Assembly (NCBI GenBank): GCA_029747015.1
Contig: JAKOGI010001257.1
Coordinates: 208,962-272,961, forward strand
Reading direction: 5' to 3'
Length of the DNA: 64,000 bases
DNA from: Carnegiea gigantea
Taxonomy: Eukaryota; Streptophyta; Magnoliopsida; Caryophyllales; Cactaceae
Below the pieces are notes generated by a model that saw only the letters and a list, made by a program, of their open reading frames with translations, was not told the DNA's origin and ran no database searches. The position numbers and the translations under genes are program-made. This document shows positions 1-12,948 of this stretch, piece after piece (positions within the stretch are counted from its first letter, which is position 1; the number at the start of each line of letters is the position of its first letter).

Positions 1-1600
1 TGAACTTAGCTAGTAACAATTTTTGAGTCTTTTGTCATGGACATTTATTTTAATTGAGTCAAGTTATAGCTAGCTCATAAATGAGTGGAGTTTTTAAATT
101 GCGCATTTTTTTCATTTATAATAGTCGAACTCAGTATCTTATTTATGAAAAACAAATGTCAAACAACCTGAATCAACTCATATTAATAGCTAACAACGAT
201 TTGATAAAACTTAGTAAATAACTCAAATCTTGCACAAACAGCTTGACACTTTTTGGTTGTCAGGAAATTCTTCTTAAGATGTGCATTGTCAAACTGTAGA
301 AGGAATAAAGAGGCCAAATTTATTAACTTGTAGAGGTCTTCATCACCTGCATTTCTCTTTGGATTTTTATATTAAGTATGGGTGCATTAGCTTCAATCGA
401 CGATAGCCAATACCACATAGTAAAATTTATTATTTATTTATTTAAAGTAAGGTACAAAGATTAATATAAGTGAATTTCAATCTCAAATTTAATAACAATT
501 TTTATGGACATTATCAAATGAGCTAACTGATATCCACATAAACTTCATAACATTAAGTGTGACTAGCTTTTTAATTTCAACATCTAGACTCTCAACCTCA
601 TTTGATAATGAATAGGTAACGCTTGATATGTACTATATTACCCTAATTTGAAAATATTTTGAGAGGGGGTTTTTTTTTGGTTCAATAGATGCACACAATA
701 GGGAAATTATTACATACATCCGAACGTATGTGTTCTCACATCCATTTATATATATTTTAAGGTGTATTTATCATATATTACATTTTTGAATATATATTGT
801 TGATCCCCCCCAAAATTACTTATAAGAGTATGATACAGATTTTGTTTGGAATAAGCATATAATCTTATAGAATTAACAATATAATAGGGCTATATGCATA
901 AGACAATTGCAATTAACTCCTCAACGTATTATATGTGCAGTTTTGACCTGATGGACCAAAATAAAACTCAAATGAAGCAATACTATCTCATCAAAAAAGA
1001 AAAACAAACAGTTAAATATAATTATAACTAAGCACCACCATCAAAAGGGATCTTTACTATACTAATAATTTTCATCTTTTGGTAAAGATAGACATAAAGT
1101 TGGTGTATGTGAAATTTAAACTCTAATATTATTTGATAACAATTATTAGACATTTTACCAATTAAACAAACTGACATGCATAAAATAGTTTTCTTATTTC
1201 ACAATAGTGCTGTTGTTCTATTAAATTCATTGATAACTATATCGACAAGAAGCAAAATTCATCCACACTAATAACTTACATCGAAGTCATACTAATAAAA
1301 TAGTTCAAATAACAAAGTATAATAGAACCCAAAGATATAATTGATGGCTGACATCGGGTCCAAAAGATTACCTAAAGCATCACATAAAACTTGAATTACT
1401 AGGGGAAAAAAAAAATCAAGCCAAAAGGAATCAGAGAATCAAAGTCAGCATCCCAGAGTCACGCAAATAACAAGCCACCATGGCAATTAGAACATGGCCA
1501 AAGGTTCATCGATCACATTGAACCCTCCTTTCTTTATCATACCACTAGCCGCAAGAATTGTCACTCTCCGTTAAATATCTCACAATCAGTCAATCATCCA
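1..1600. other. AT-rich intergenic DNA upstream of PGI1
   Basis: No gene is supported here. The sequence is AT-rich, with short homopolymers and stop codons in every frame. Two loosely similar stretches (about 465-560 and 1095-1175) share phrases such as 'aatttaa...ataacaattttta.ggacat' and may be remnants of one dispersed repeat, but the similarity is too weak to name. The far end grades into the promoter of the plastid glucose-6-phosphate isomerase gene. Confidence 0.6.
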
Positions 1601-1602
1601 CT

Positions 1603-1800
1603 TGCCCTCCCCCTCTCTCTCTCCCTCTCTCTCCCTCTCTCTGTGTGTGTGTGTAAACCCCCCAAATAAACACAACCAAAAAAACAGGGGAAGAAAATAA
1701 AAATATCAAACACCCAATTTTGCATTTATTTAGGAAGTTTTATATAGGCCTAGAAATACTTCTTAGAACATCCTTGTTTACATCGTAGACGTGAGTCAAA
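1603..1800 (+). promoter_or_regulatory. Probable PGI1 core promoter and 5' leader
   Basis: A CT-rich stretch (about 1604-1641) runs into a short GT repeat (about 1640-1653), resembling the pyrimidine patches of plant core promoters and leaders. A TATA-like sequence (TTTATATAGG, about 1739-1748) lies some 55-60 bases before the ATG at 1803. If it is used, the leader is only about 30 nt. Otherwise the CT-rich patch is leader and the start site lies further upstream. This is inference from composition only. Confidence 0.35.
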
Positions 1801-1802
1801 CA

Positions 1803-4800
1803 ATGGCTTCTCTCTCTAGTCCCTACTCATCCCCGCCAACTCTCAAGACCAAACCCCCCTTTTTACCCACCAAAGGCCCGATCTTGAACCCCAAATTCTT
1901 CCTCACCCGACCCGCCAACCCGCGACCCGTCCATCCCATATCCGCCGTAGCCCGGGACGTTCCGGCCGCCGCCTCCGTCAACGGGCCCGCCTTCGCCGCA
2001 GGTGCGCCGTTGCTGAAGAAGGGGCCGCTGGAGAAGAACCCCAAGTCGCTGTGGGGCAGATATGTGGACTGGCTTTACCGCCACAAGGATCTGGGGCTGT
2101 ATTTGGATGTGAGTCGGATCGGGTTCACGCCCGAGTTCGTGGCGGATATGGAGCCCCGGTTTGCCAAAGCTTTTAAGGCCATGGAGGAGTTGGAGAAAGG
2201 GGCAATTGCTAACCCAGATGAGGGTAGAATGGTGGGGCATTACTGGCTGAGGAACTCAAATCTTGCTCCTAATTCATATCTCAAGACCCAGATTGATAAT
2301 ACACTTGAGCGTGTTTCTAAGTTTGCTGATGACGTTGTTAGTGGCAAGGTTTGTTAATTTACCAATGTTTTGCTGTTCATTTGGTTAAATTTCTGTCTTT
2401 TTTGTTTGCTTGATTTGCCCTGCTTTTGATCAGAGCATGATGGGTAAAACATTTTAATCAAGTTATGAGTCGAATGGGGTCAATTGAACTTTGAAGCATT
2501 TTAATCAAGTTATGAGTCAAATGGGGTCATTTGAAGCATTTTTAATCGAGCTAATTTTTTGTTTATTTGTTTACTTGATTTGCCTTGGTTTTGATAGAAG
2601 AGAATTGTAGAACAATTCAAGCTATGAGTCAATAGGGTTATCTGAAATGGTTCTCATTGGACTTGTTGGATGTAGATATTGGTATTGATGCATTTACTAG
2701 AAGGAGTTGTGCTTGGGATTGTAGCAGAATTAGTCAAATCTAAGTCTTTGATTTGATGAGGGAATGCGAATTGGAATGAGAAGTAGTATGTGAGCCCCTA
2801 GCTCGTTTTTTCTGATTTGCAAATTGCAACGACATTGTTAGTCTACAACATGGAAGCATGCAATCAGGAGGTAAAGTTGGAAACTTTATGACGTTGGTTA
2901 CATTAAGCCCTAGGAATCATGAGAGAGAACTTGTGGACTTTTTGGTAGATTTTCGTGCTTAATGTTGTTTAGAAGAACTGTGATTGGTCATACATGATGG
3001 TTCTTTTGCTTTGATTGGTCAATGTTGAGACCGGGGTGTATCTTTCTTTGTGATTATCATTCAATCATTGCAGATTAGAGCCCCTGAGGGTGAACGATTT
3101 ACTCAAATACTCTCTATTGGAATTGGTGGTTCAGCACTTGGTCCACAGTTTGTTGCAGAGGCACTAGCTCCTGATAACCCGCCCCTCAAGGTGTCCCATC
3201 TTCGTCTCTATGTTATTTATGTGTACATTGGATATGTATGGCCTTCTTTCCAATTTGCTGATAGTTTGGCTCAAAGTTTGCTTATGTTCTGGTTGCAGAT
3301 AAGATTTATTGATAATACAGACCCAGCTGGAATTGATCATCAAATTGCACAGCTTGGCACCGAACTGGCTACTACTCTTGTTATTGTTATTTCTAAGGTC
3401 TGTTGAAATGTTTCTCTTCTTCGTCTTAATCATACTTTCCACTATATTTATCTCCATCTGGCTTCCTTACTTTGTTAGTTGGTTTGATTCTCGATCCTCA
3501 GAGTGGTGGTACACCAGAAACAAGGAACGGTTTATTGGAGGTGCAAAAGGTCTTCCGTGAAGGTGGCTTGGATTTTGCAAAACAGGTTTTGACCTCAAGT
3601 TCTTGTTTTCAACATCTTGTTATGAGTGACTTTACGAAGAATATGGATTTCTGATGTGGCTCTGTATGTGCCAAGTTTATTTGGCAAAAGGGAAAGTCGG
3701 AGCTCCTTTTTGTTTCCCTTTTTTGTCTTTTTTGGGGTGGGGGGACGTATTGTAAATTGTGTTACTAAAGACTAAATTATCTCACCAACTTGCTACAATT
3801 TCATATATTTGGTCAGGAAGGGGTTTTTGAATGGCCCTAGTGGTTGTGATACTCTAAGGTATTCTTCAAGCATTGTGGTCGTGTTGCTTCTAGGTTTGTT
3901 GGTCGCTGTACCCTAGTGTGACGAGAAGCTGGAAAAGAACAAAGACTCTTATACCAAAATGATTTATGTGACTTAGTTTTGTTAGCGTCACCTTAGGATT
4001 CGATGCTGCAGATTATTGATATTTTGTGGGCTGTAGTGAAGATCATGTTAGTGGTGCTCGTGCTTTTAAACATGGAACCTGATGATGCTGAAGCTGATTT
4101 TGTGGGCAGGGCGTTGCTATTACACAGGAGAATTCGTTGTTAGACAATACGGCAAGAATTGAAGGGTGGTTAGCCAGATTTCCAATGTTTGATTGGGTGG
4201 GTGGTAGGACATCTGAAATGTCTGCAGTAGGTCTACTTCCTGCTGCACTTCAGGTCCGTTGCTTCTCACTTGTGGCACTTTTGTATGCATGCTTTGCTGC
4301 CGTTATTCTGACACCACCATTCTTCAGGGAATTGACATAAGAGAAATGCTAGCTGGTGCAGCACTGATGGATGAGGCTACTAGGATACCTGAGGTACTTT
4401 GTCAGAATTGCCTGTCTTATCCGAGTCACTAATACTGATATGATTGTGGAAAAAATGGTGGTTACTTGGTCAAGAAATCCGCCCTCTTTTTGTCTTCTGT
4501 GCTGTACCTATGTTTTTCTGATCAAATGGTCGTACGTGCAGCTGAGAAACAATCCTGCAGCATTGCTGGCCCTCTGCTGGCATTGGGCCTCAGATGGTGT
4601 AGGTTCCAAGGTATTAGGCTCATCGCAAACTTCAATGTCACCATTTTCTGAATAATCAGGGCTTATGCCTTATGGTGGAGTTCCACTGATGTGATTTTGC
4701 ATCCGGTATCAACTTCTTTGTTGCATAGGATATGGTGGTGCTGCCTTACAAGGACAGCCTATTGCTTTTCAGCAGGTATCTGCAACAGCTAGTCATGGAA

Positions 4801-7120
4801 TCAATTGGGAAGGAGTTTGATCTTGATGGTAACAAGGTATGCATGCTTTGAATGTCATTAATAGTTACCATCAGTTACGGAAAGACTAGGGGGTTAGGGC
4901 TTAAGTTCGGGGAAGTTTTTTTGGAACGACGAGCCAACGGGTTGAGGACAAGTCAAGTGTAATTGTAAATCAGATATAAAGGAACTATCAAATGAGGTTT
5001 TGCCGCTTCAGTCGTGTCCAGGGACTTCTTACCCGTTACATCGTGAACTTCTTTTTTAAATAAAACTGTGGAAGCTTCTTTTGCATATAAATATACTGTA
5101 TATGGATGCGTTGATAACTATTTTCTACCATGTAACAGGTGAACCAGGGGCTTACTGTTTATGGAAATAAAGGAAGCACAGATCAGCATGCGTAAGTTAC
5201 TAATTGCTACTTGTAATGATGTCAAAACCAGTTGTAGGAATATTATACGGGGAACTGCAATATGTTATTGGTATGATCTTTTGCAGCTACATTCAGCAAC
5301 TAAGAGACGGTGTGCACAACTTCTTTGTGACTTTTATTGAAGTGCTGCGTGACAGGCCTCCTGGTCGTGACTGGGAGCTTGAGCCAGGTGTTACATGTGG
5401 TGACTATCTCTTTGGGATGTTACAGGTGAGCTCTATGAAGTCAAATGTGTGACCAACCTTGCCTTTTACAAGCCATGTTTATTCTGCCTGTTGGAAATTT
5501 TCCAGTATGAAATTGTACGTTTTGTTGAAAATTCAGGAGAGAAGTAAACTCAATGGCTCTGAAATTTTCTTCTATTCAGGATTTTTCAGGCCTGAAGTTT
5601 TCCTAGAGTATATTTACAAAGCCAATATTCATAACCATGTATATGGAGTTGGTCAAAATGATGGATCCCTTCTGCATCTCATTCGCAATCCTCCTTTTAG
5701 GGGTCTTCATTTCCCTCAAATCTGGAAAATATATCATTTTGCTCTGTATTTTCTAAATTTCTGCTTTAGTATTTTTCCTGATCTGTGTGGTCGATGGCGC
5801 TATCTGCCTCTTGTAGTTGTGGGGATTTTTTTTTAAGAAAAAAAATCAAGAAGTGTCTTGATGTGTGAGACAATTGGAATTTGCTGTAGGGTACCAGGTC
5901 TGCTCTCTATGGAAATGACCGTGAATCAATAACTGTTACTGTGCAAGAAGTGACACCAAGATCGGTTGGTGCAATGATAGCTCTGTATGAACGAGCTGTT
6001 GGGTTGTATGCCTCGCTGATTAACATTAACGCATATCACCAGCCAGGTATCTACAATCTTCAATTACGATGACTACTTGTTCATACAATGCCTTTACCTA
6101 ATCAACATTACATTCCAGGACACTTTACTTCACCTCAAGTAGCCATTTTTGGGACTTGGTACTGATGGAGACTCGACCTTTCATTTTGGATTTAGAACAC
6201 GCAATTTTAAAAAATGACCGAGTCTGACACCTAGACTAGCTATGGCCTATGAGTGCATGATAACTTGTGCTAAGCTTAGTCTGGGTGACATTGGTGCAAA
6301 AATAAGGGCATGCATTTGTTCTCTGGAAGACTGGAACGTTTCTGTCCTCCCTTATGAGTTGTCTGTTTTACAAGTCGTTGCTTAATGAGTTCAGTTTCTC
6401 ATGATATAAAGGTGTGGAAGCTGGTAAAAAGGCCGCTGCAGAAGTATTAGCTCTACAGAAGCGGGTTTTGGCAGTGCTCAATCAGGCCAGGTTAGTTTAT
6501 GTTCTTCGTCTCTTTTGCCTATTCCTCCATTTGCATGAATTTTTGAGATGAGAAATAAAATTAATGATCTGGAACTCATGACCGCGATACTCGTTCCATT
6601 GTCAGCTGTAAGGAGCCTGTTGAACCGTTGACGATAGAAGAGGTAGCCAAGCGTTGCCATTGTCCGGAAGATGTAATATCTCTGCCCTTTCAAAAATATA
6701 GTATGCCCCCCCCCCCCCCCCCCCTTGTGGTTGCTGTGGATAAGGTATGAGCAAGGTGTATGAAGATCCATATGTAAGGAGCCTTGGCAGCGCAGCTATA
6801 TCCAATTATTTGTGGGTCTTTTGAGAACCACCTCTATGCTTATTAGGGGTAAAACCGTTTTACATTTGGATCGCTACAGGCCTTTCTGTATCGTGATCCA
6901 CAGTTGCAATTAGTCGCTTATATGTTATGTGATCACTCATTGTCGAATAGCTGAATCATGACCAACTGTTTACGGTGTTGTGCAGATTGAGATGATTTAC
7001 AAGATTATTGCCCACATGGCAGCCAATGACAGAGCGCTCCTTGCTGAAGGCAGCTGTGGTTCTCCCCGGAGCATCAAGGTTTTCCTTGGGGAGTGTAACG
7101 TTGATGAGATTTATGCATAG
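1803..7120 (+). CDS. PGI1: Glucose-6-phosphate isomerase, chloroplastic
   Basis: Interconverts glucose-6-phosphate and fructose-6-phosphate in the plastid stroma, feeding starch synthesis. Fourteen coding exons keep one frame with GT-AG introns: 1803-2348, 3074-3190, 3299-3397, 3502-3585, 4110-4253, 4328-4393, 4542-4610, 4729-4836, 5139-5191, 5287-5425, 5890-6046, 6412-6490, 6606-6672, 6986-7120, giving about 620 aa, close to the known plastid isoform. Residues 1-50 are rich in Ser, Pro and basic residues with few acids, as in a transit peptide. Family motifs: [10 protein letters not shown] near residue 198, the phosphate loop [10 protein letters not shown] (about 253-262), [10 protein letters not shown] (about 310-318), and [18 protein letters not shown] (about 421-438) with conserved His and Gln. 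The ATG at 1803 is chosen because the only in-frame codon upstream is a GTG at 1791. Bacterial-type plastid PGI is distinct from cytosolic PGI. Nothing looks broken. Confidence 0.95.
6706..6724. repeat. Run of 19 C in PGI1 intron 13
   Basis: Nineteen consecutive C on the sense strand lie inside the intron 6673-6985, 33 bases after the donor site. It is one of several long C/G runs in this window and may vary in length or be miscounted in the assembly. Confidence 0.9.
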
Positions 7121-8083
7121 TTATTATACACGGAGAATGGAGGCCACGCATTTCTAGATACCATTATTGATTGCCATGTTGAAGTACAGGGATGGGCCAG
7201 TGCAAACTGCTAAGATGAGTTTTCTGTGTGATAATTCCTCACTTTCATAGCGGAGTTCTTCTAATAAGAATTATCTGACTCTAATGGTAGTGACTCATCA
7301 TTTGTATCATTATACTTCAATTCACCTCTGAAAAATTGAAAATTAGGGGCTATTTCTGAAATTATTGTCGCATTGTTCTTTGAATTGTGATCTAAAGTCC
7401 TTCACTACGGTTAGAAAACACAGTAATTTCAATGACGGGATTTGGGGGTTCATGTAGAAACGTCATATGATCTTATTAACCATATGCAGGTTCTGAAACC
7501 CAAGCAACAAAGCTTGTTCTCTAAGAAATTAGTGCAATTCTTACATAACATACCTAGGAGGATTTTCTCTCACAAGCCACATGAGTACATATGTATTAAA
7601 GTTTACCTATATGATGAACACTCAAAAAAAGCGCACAAATCACACAAGTACATATACATAAAAATTTGCCTACATGACAAATACACATCAAAAAAAGTGT
7701 CATGCATATTCCCCGATGAGTACAATATAGGTTGCCAACTAGCGAACTTTTAAGCAGCTGAACAGTGATGAGTTGCTATTTTTAGCCCCCAGTTTTAAGC
7801 GGTGATTTTTATGTATCATCTCCATGGGAAGGTTAGGCTGGTATACAGCTAAGTAACAGGTAGCAATCCACGAGGAACAAACTGAGAAAAAGTGTTACAT
7901 TTAAGCAAACATTACATTAAGCATCGAGCAACTGATAAAATGAGAAAGACATATTTACATTATCAAACTGTGCTCCATCACAACAAAGAATGCAATTGCT
8001 ATCCACAGATTTTTATGTACATTAAAAGAACATGTTAGGGATCACTCAGCCCTGTGAAGCTCCTCCAAACCAGATTAGGTAAC
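7121..8083. other. Spacer between convergent genes, with both 3' UTRs
   Basis: PGI1 ends at 7120 and the minus-strand gene ends at 8084, so this interval holds both 3' untranslated regions. The first 200 bases read as the PGI1 3' UTR. A 103-codon open frame at 7442-7753 (+) is low-complexity (internal repeat of 'cacaagtacatat..' and 'cacatgagtacatat..') with no recognisable domain; I do not call it a gene. No polyadenylation signal can be assigned with confidence. Confidence 0.5.
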
Positions 8084-10830
8084 TCAGAAAAGCCTTGATA
8101 TGACACGGCATGAAGTCCAGAAAGCCGTTGAAGCAGCTCTCAGAAGTGCAGGATTTTGGTAAATCCTATCACAAACCCAAAAAACGGGGGGAAAAGCTCA
8201 GGTTAGCAGATAAATATGGTTGACAAGTAAAAATTATAGACCAAATTATGAAAGAGGAAGCTCCACCATATATTTAGGTTTTCCATTGCGATTTTCCATT
8301 TTCGATTATCGGCTAATTGGTCTAGTCATTAACGATGAACAAAAGAAATCATAAGATCAGCACCCTACTGCTGCCCGCTGGGTTTTTTTTTTGGGGGGGG
8401 GGGGGGGATTGAAGAAACCATAACTGAAATATAACATACCCAATGGCAGTAGCACTCCATGATGCAACATTGTAAATTACTTTACTTCCATCCAAAGCTT
8501 TCCGAAGCTTTCCCTTCGTCTTCTTCACAGAGAAGGTCTTGCAAAGAGCTTAGGAGGTTATGAAAAGGGTTAGAATACATAGTAACGACAAAGCTCAAAA
8601 GAAAGAAGAAGTGTGATCTGACTGATGATTGATGTGGTAAAACGGTGCTCATGAGCTTACCTTTCTGAAGTTCATTAGGAGTCAGGTCCTGCAAATTAAC
8701 AAAGCAGCAGTTAGGCTCAGGGAAAAATCTCTCCCTCATAACAGGAACTGTGATACGATGACACAACTTCAAGGGCAGGGAGCACTTGAAAAACTACTTT
8801 CGTCAACATTCCCAACAGAAAGGTGAAGTGCTGAGCAAAGTGACAGGGCTGCTTTTTAATACCAGTCAGCATATGCAAAATGGTAGAATTGAACACACTG
8901 GACCAGATATGCTACCATAAGGCAATACACTGACAACACTGACTGAGTTCAATTTTGTGACGAACTGTTGAAAATAAAGGGAGCAAGCTAAGAGGCAAAA
9001 TGGTGTAATCAGCCTTTATACAACCACTATCTGTATAAAGACTCTCGGGCACCCAACAATCACTCCGTATCTACTAGGTACATCAAAAGTTGCCACAATT
9101 ATTATTTTGAAAGCTGAAGTAAGAGGGAGGGGGGAATTCACACAAAAGATCATAATAATGGCAACTGTTGGATATTTCCTTTGTTCACAGTTAGGAATGT
9201 CATTCCCTTCTACTAAACTGTAAGGGAAATCCCGAAAATTTGCCACACACAAACCTCTAGGGGCACAATTACGTAAGAGGGGATCGTTTCACTCACTCTT
9301 TCATTATGATTACTTGATCAGAAATTGTCATCTTAATTATATCAATCTATGCACTATGCTTGCCAGGATTACTAGCTGATACAACTAAAGCTCCATGTGC
9401 TATAAATAATATGTACTGTACTAGAGAAGATTGACAATTCTCCAACAAGGTTCATCGTTCAATACATTTTTAATGGAGTGTTAATAGCTTAAGCTTAAGA
9501 TCAACAAGTGAATAACAGTGAGGATACAGTAAGTACATATCCAAACGGCTTCAGGTATTCGACACTGCATGATTGACATTTGTGAATTACAACAAGGGCA
9601 CATCCCCACAACCAAGATGCTTTCTTTATTCAATCGCAAACTGTTCACCTTAAAAGAAGGTCCATTTCCAGAATCCCCCAGCGGAAAAAGGGAGGGAATA
9701 GATACCCATCGAACCATCCATGACCCAATAAAATCGATGGCAAATGATAGGACAAGTCAACACCGGGAGATATTTGGACTAAAGGAATTATATTCCTCAG
9801 CATAAGCATAGACTTCACAATTCATTCATTTAACCACAACATCAACTTCACAGCTAAGTATTTATGCGTCTTCCCAAAGAACCAAGATAAATCGACCTAA
9901 CAAAGCAAGAAAGATCCACTACAACATTAGATCGATCCATATACCCACCTTTGTCTCTTTAAGGGACAACAGATAGGCAGCCATGAAGCAAGCAATTCCA
10001 TCCACAATGTCTTCCTGCCGAACGACAACGTAATCTTCTTGTTCTGTATTACCATTTCCAGCTTCCCATATATCACTATCATTCACCATGTCCCAAGAAG
10101 TACCTTCTTCTATGACCATAGATCATCTTCTTAGCATAAGAATGCATATAACCTCAAATTTAATCAAGCTTAACAGACCAAATTGCAGAAAACGTATTTA
10201 ATTTGCATTAGACAAACACCCCCCAAAAAAGAAAAAGACAAAAAAGACCCTCTCCATGGACTCATACCAGGAACATTTTGTTGAGCCGAGATCTTAGCAT
10301 TTTCTATCTTTTCCAAGAATTCTGGGTCTTCCATCCTGGATTTGATCAGAACTCTAAGCTGCAACACCCACCAAAAAAAAAAAAAAAAGGGAAAGTCTAA
10401 CTTAAAGAATCGATTCCAATTTCCAGAAATAATCACAGCTTATTATTTTCTGTTTATAAAAATTAAAAGAATTGGGAGCTAGCTAAATTCGTTAACAATA
10501 CTATAAATATCATTACCTAAATTGTGTAAGCACCAAATCGACCTAATAATCTAAGAAATTAGCTAAATTTCTTACTTGCTCGACGTCACGATTTGAGCAA
10601 GAAGGCGGAGATCTGGGGCAATCTTCTCCCGCTTCAGCTGCATTCCGATGAATATCATCCGTATGATTTTCATCATCATCATCTTCATCATCATCTGAAC
10701 CAGCAGCGTTGCTGAGAGACTTGAGAGCTTCTTCTAGCAATGCTTTCACCATCTTCCTCTTCAATCTGACGTTCCCTTTCTCTCCCCTCCCTCTCTGAGA
10801 TCCCGATTCACTGCCCTCTCCTGCCTCCAT
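8084..10830 (-). CDS. Conserved plant protein of unknown function (acidic N-terminus)
   Basis: Six coding exons on the minus strand keep one frame: 10576-10830, 10268-10358, 9949-10109, 8661-8688, 8440-8548, 8084-8165, giving about 241 aa. All introns are GT-AG. Residues 1-25 are Gly/Ser/Arg-rich, followed by a helix (MVKALLEEALKSLSNAAG) and an acidic patch DDDEDDDDE near residues 45-55. The middle carries FLEKIENAKISAQQNVPE and EEGTSWDMVNDSDIWE. The C-terminal half contains DIVDGIACFMAAYLLSLKE, a short basic stretch (VKKTKGKLRKALDGSK) and a hydrophobic tail ending near TAFWTSCRVISRLF. The tail resembles plant proteins of similar length that I have seen only as uncharacterised, so I give no function or symbol. 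The microexon of 28 nt is supported by phase. It converges on PGI1. Confidence 0.8.
8393..8407. repeat. Run of 15 G (C on the sense strand) in an intron
   Basis: A T run and then fifteen G lie at about 8383-8407, within the last intron (8166-8439) of the minus-strand gene. Read along that gene it is C15 followed by an A run. Confidence 0.9.
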
Positions 10831-11336
10831 AACCCTAATAACTCTACTTCTACCCAGAAAAAAATAAATTAAAATTGAATAAAATTCCTACCCTCTAATT
10901 CCCTAATCGATGTTTTCAGCTGAGTTAATCTTAATCTGTACATGAGCTTCAATTTTGAAACCCTTTCAATCGCTCTATCCAAAACTTTCTCTATCTAATC
11001 GCCATGAACAAGGGTAAGATTGAAGAAGGTGGTTTTCCTTCTTTCCCCCTTTCAAATGTGGGAATTTTTTTTAAAAAAACTCTGGGTTGAGTGTAGATTT
11101 TTTGTTGTTGAAAAAGCATAAAACAAAAAGAAAAAAATTGGAAGGTCAATGAATCACTCAGAGGTGTAACCAAACCAGTTGATAAGAAAAGGAACTCCGA
11201 CTCAATTTGGGACTCCAAATTGCAGATGATTTTCAACATGAATTGTATTTTATTGTCTGTTTGGGAATACCCTTCCCACGTGTTTGGGCCTTTGGGCTTC
11301 TGCATTTGTTGTCTCGGGCACGTTCTTTTCATAAAT

Positions 11337-11720
11337 AAATTAAAATAGACAAAATAGTAAAGTAGATTGAGATAGATTAAAATAAGTTGAGATGAATTAA
11401 AGTAGGTAGAAGTGAGTTAAATTTTTTAATGTGATAAATCACACTTAGTAGGTTGAAGTAGGTTGAGATTGATATTTTAAAATTGATCCACGAAAAGAAC
11501 AGAGCCTAAACCTCTGTTCTTTTTGTTGGTAAATTTCAATTTACTAACTTCAATTAATTTTAACTCATTTCAATTTATTTCATCAACTTTAATAAAAAAT
11601 GTTCATTTCAACCTATTTCAACCTACTTCAACTAATTTTAACTAACTTCAATCTATTTTCGACTATTTTAACCAACTTTTATCTTTACATAAAAAAATTC
11701 AACTCATTTCAACTAACTTC
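11337..11720. repeat. Fold-back region of GTTGAA/TTCAAC-type repeats
   Basis: The left arm (about 11337-11475) is built from short variants of 'agtaggttgaagtaggttgagat'. The right arm (about 11543-11720) is built from the complement, for example 'tttcaacctatttcaacctacttcaac'. The two arms would pair as a degenerate hairpin around a loop of about 70 bases. This is the layout of a decayed fold-back or MITE-like element. I could not find a convincing target duplication. Confidence 0.45.
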
Positions 11721-12325
11721 AATCCACTTTAAACCTTGTTAATAAAAAAAAATACATATTTCAATCAATCATAACTAATTTTATTTATTTTTCAACATAT
11801 ATTTTCTAACACAAAGAGCATGCCCAAACACAGTCGCTTTTCGAGGTGGGTGTTGAGATTTCATTCTCAATTCTCGCGCCAAGTCACCAAACTAACTTAC
11901 AATGACGCTTTCCTGTCAGTTTTAATTTATTTGATTATGAGTTAGGTATAAATTTTGAAAGTAAAAATATTTAAGAAAAAATATAAGCAATTATCAGACG
12001 TCAGTCTAAAAAATTTGCTAAGATATAAAAATAAAAATTCAGGATGATTAACTAAGTCCTAACAAAAAGAACGATAAATATTTTCTAATTCAAAACCGAC
12101 TTTTATCAATAGTTTTGTTCATTAGTAGCATCATGCTTCATGTAGATTAAAACTTTTTAATATAATAGATATTTGTGAATAAAAACTATTGCTTAACTTA
12201 TGAGAATATACGTTGAACTAAATTAACCACTTTATTATAATCTCATTCATCTTGTAACTTATCACGATTTTTAAAAAGCAACAAATCTTGTGTTATTGTG
12301 AGCTTTGATAATAAATCCCATTTCA

Positions 12326-12328
<3 letters not shown>

Positions 12329-12373
<45 letters not shown>
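12329..12373. repeat. (AT)n microsatellite
   Basis: About 22 uninterrupted AT units. Confidence 0.9.
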
Positions 12374-12376
<3 letters not shown>

Positions 12377-12578
12377 TCAAATGTCTATTCAGAATCATCG
12401 TTCTATCACCAAAAAAAAAAAAGAAATCATCTCAAATAAAAGTTTAAGATAACATCAGTCAATAACACCTTTGATTAATCACTTCGTGCTCAAACTTAAC
12501 AAAAAAAGACTGATATTTGAGCATAATGATTCACTTTGTGCTTTACATGCTGTCAATAAGCTTCCTGGCCTCCTATAA

Positions 12579-12948
12579 AAGCATTCCTAGGTAGAGTTCT
12601 AGTTTGTGGAACTCTGACCGGTCACATCAGCAAAAGTTCCACAATTCTGAAACTTGCATTTCTTCACTTTTTTTTAACCCATGGAACTCATTTTTAATCA
12701 TCCAATTAAAATATTTATCATTGATCCACCTTATAATACACAACTTATTTTTAAATTATTTAAAAATTATATACTTACTCTAAAAAAAGAAAAAATACAA
12801 AATATTAAAAAATGCCAACAGCTGGCCCGCAGGGTGAAACGTCTACCCGTTCTCCCCCGCGTGGCATTCCTCTCTTTTTCCTCTCATATTGCAACACATG
12901 GCATAGGAGGCCCGCATTCCTACTTTCTATCCTCAACTGCGAATGCTC
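12579..12948. mobile_element. Possible Harbinger/Tourist-like MITE with TAA duplication
   Basis: The left end reads TAA then AAGCATTCCTAG; the right end reads GAATGCTC then TAA, so the terminal 8 bases match inversely at 7 of 8. A 3-bp TAA duplication and ends of the GAGCATTC type fit PIF/Harbinger-derived MITEs. Only the ends support the call; there is no coding capacity, and the match is short. Confidence 0.4.
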
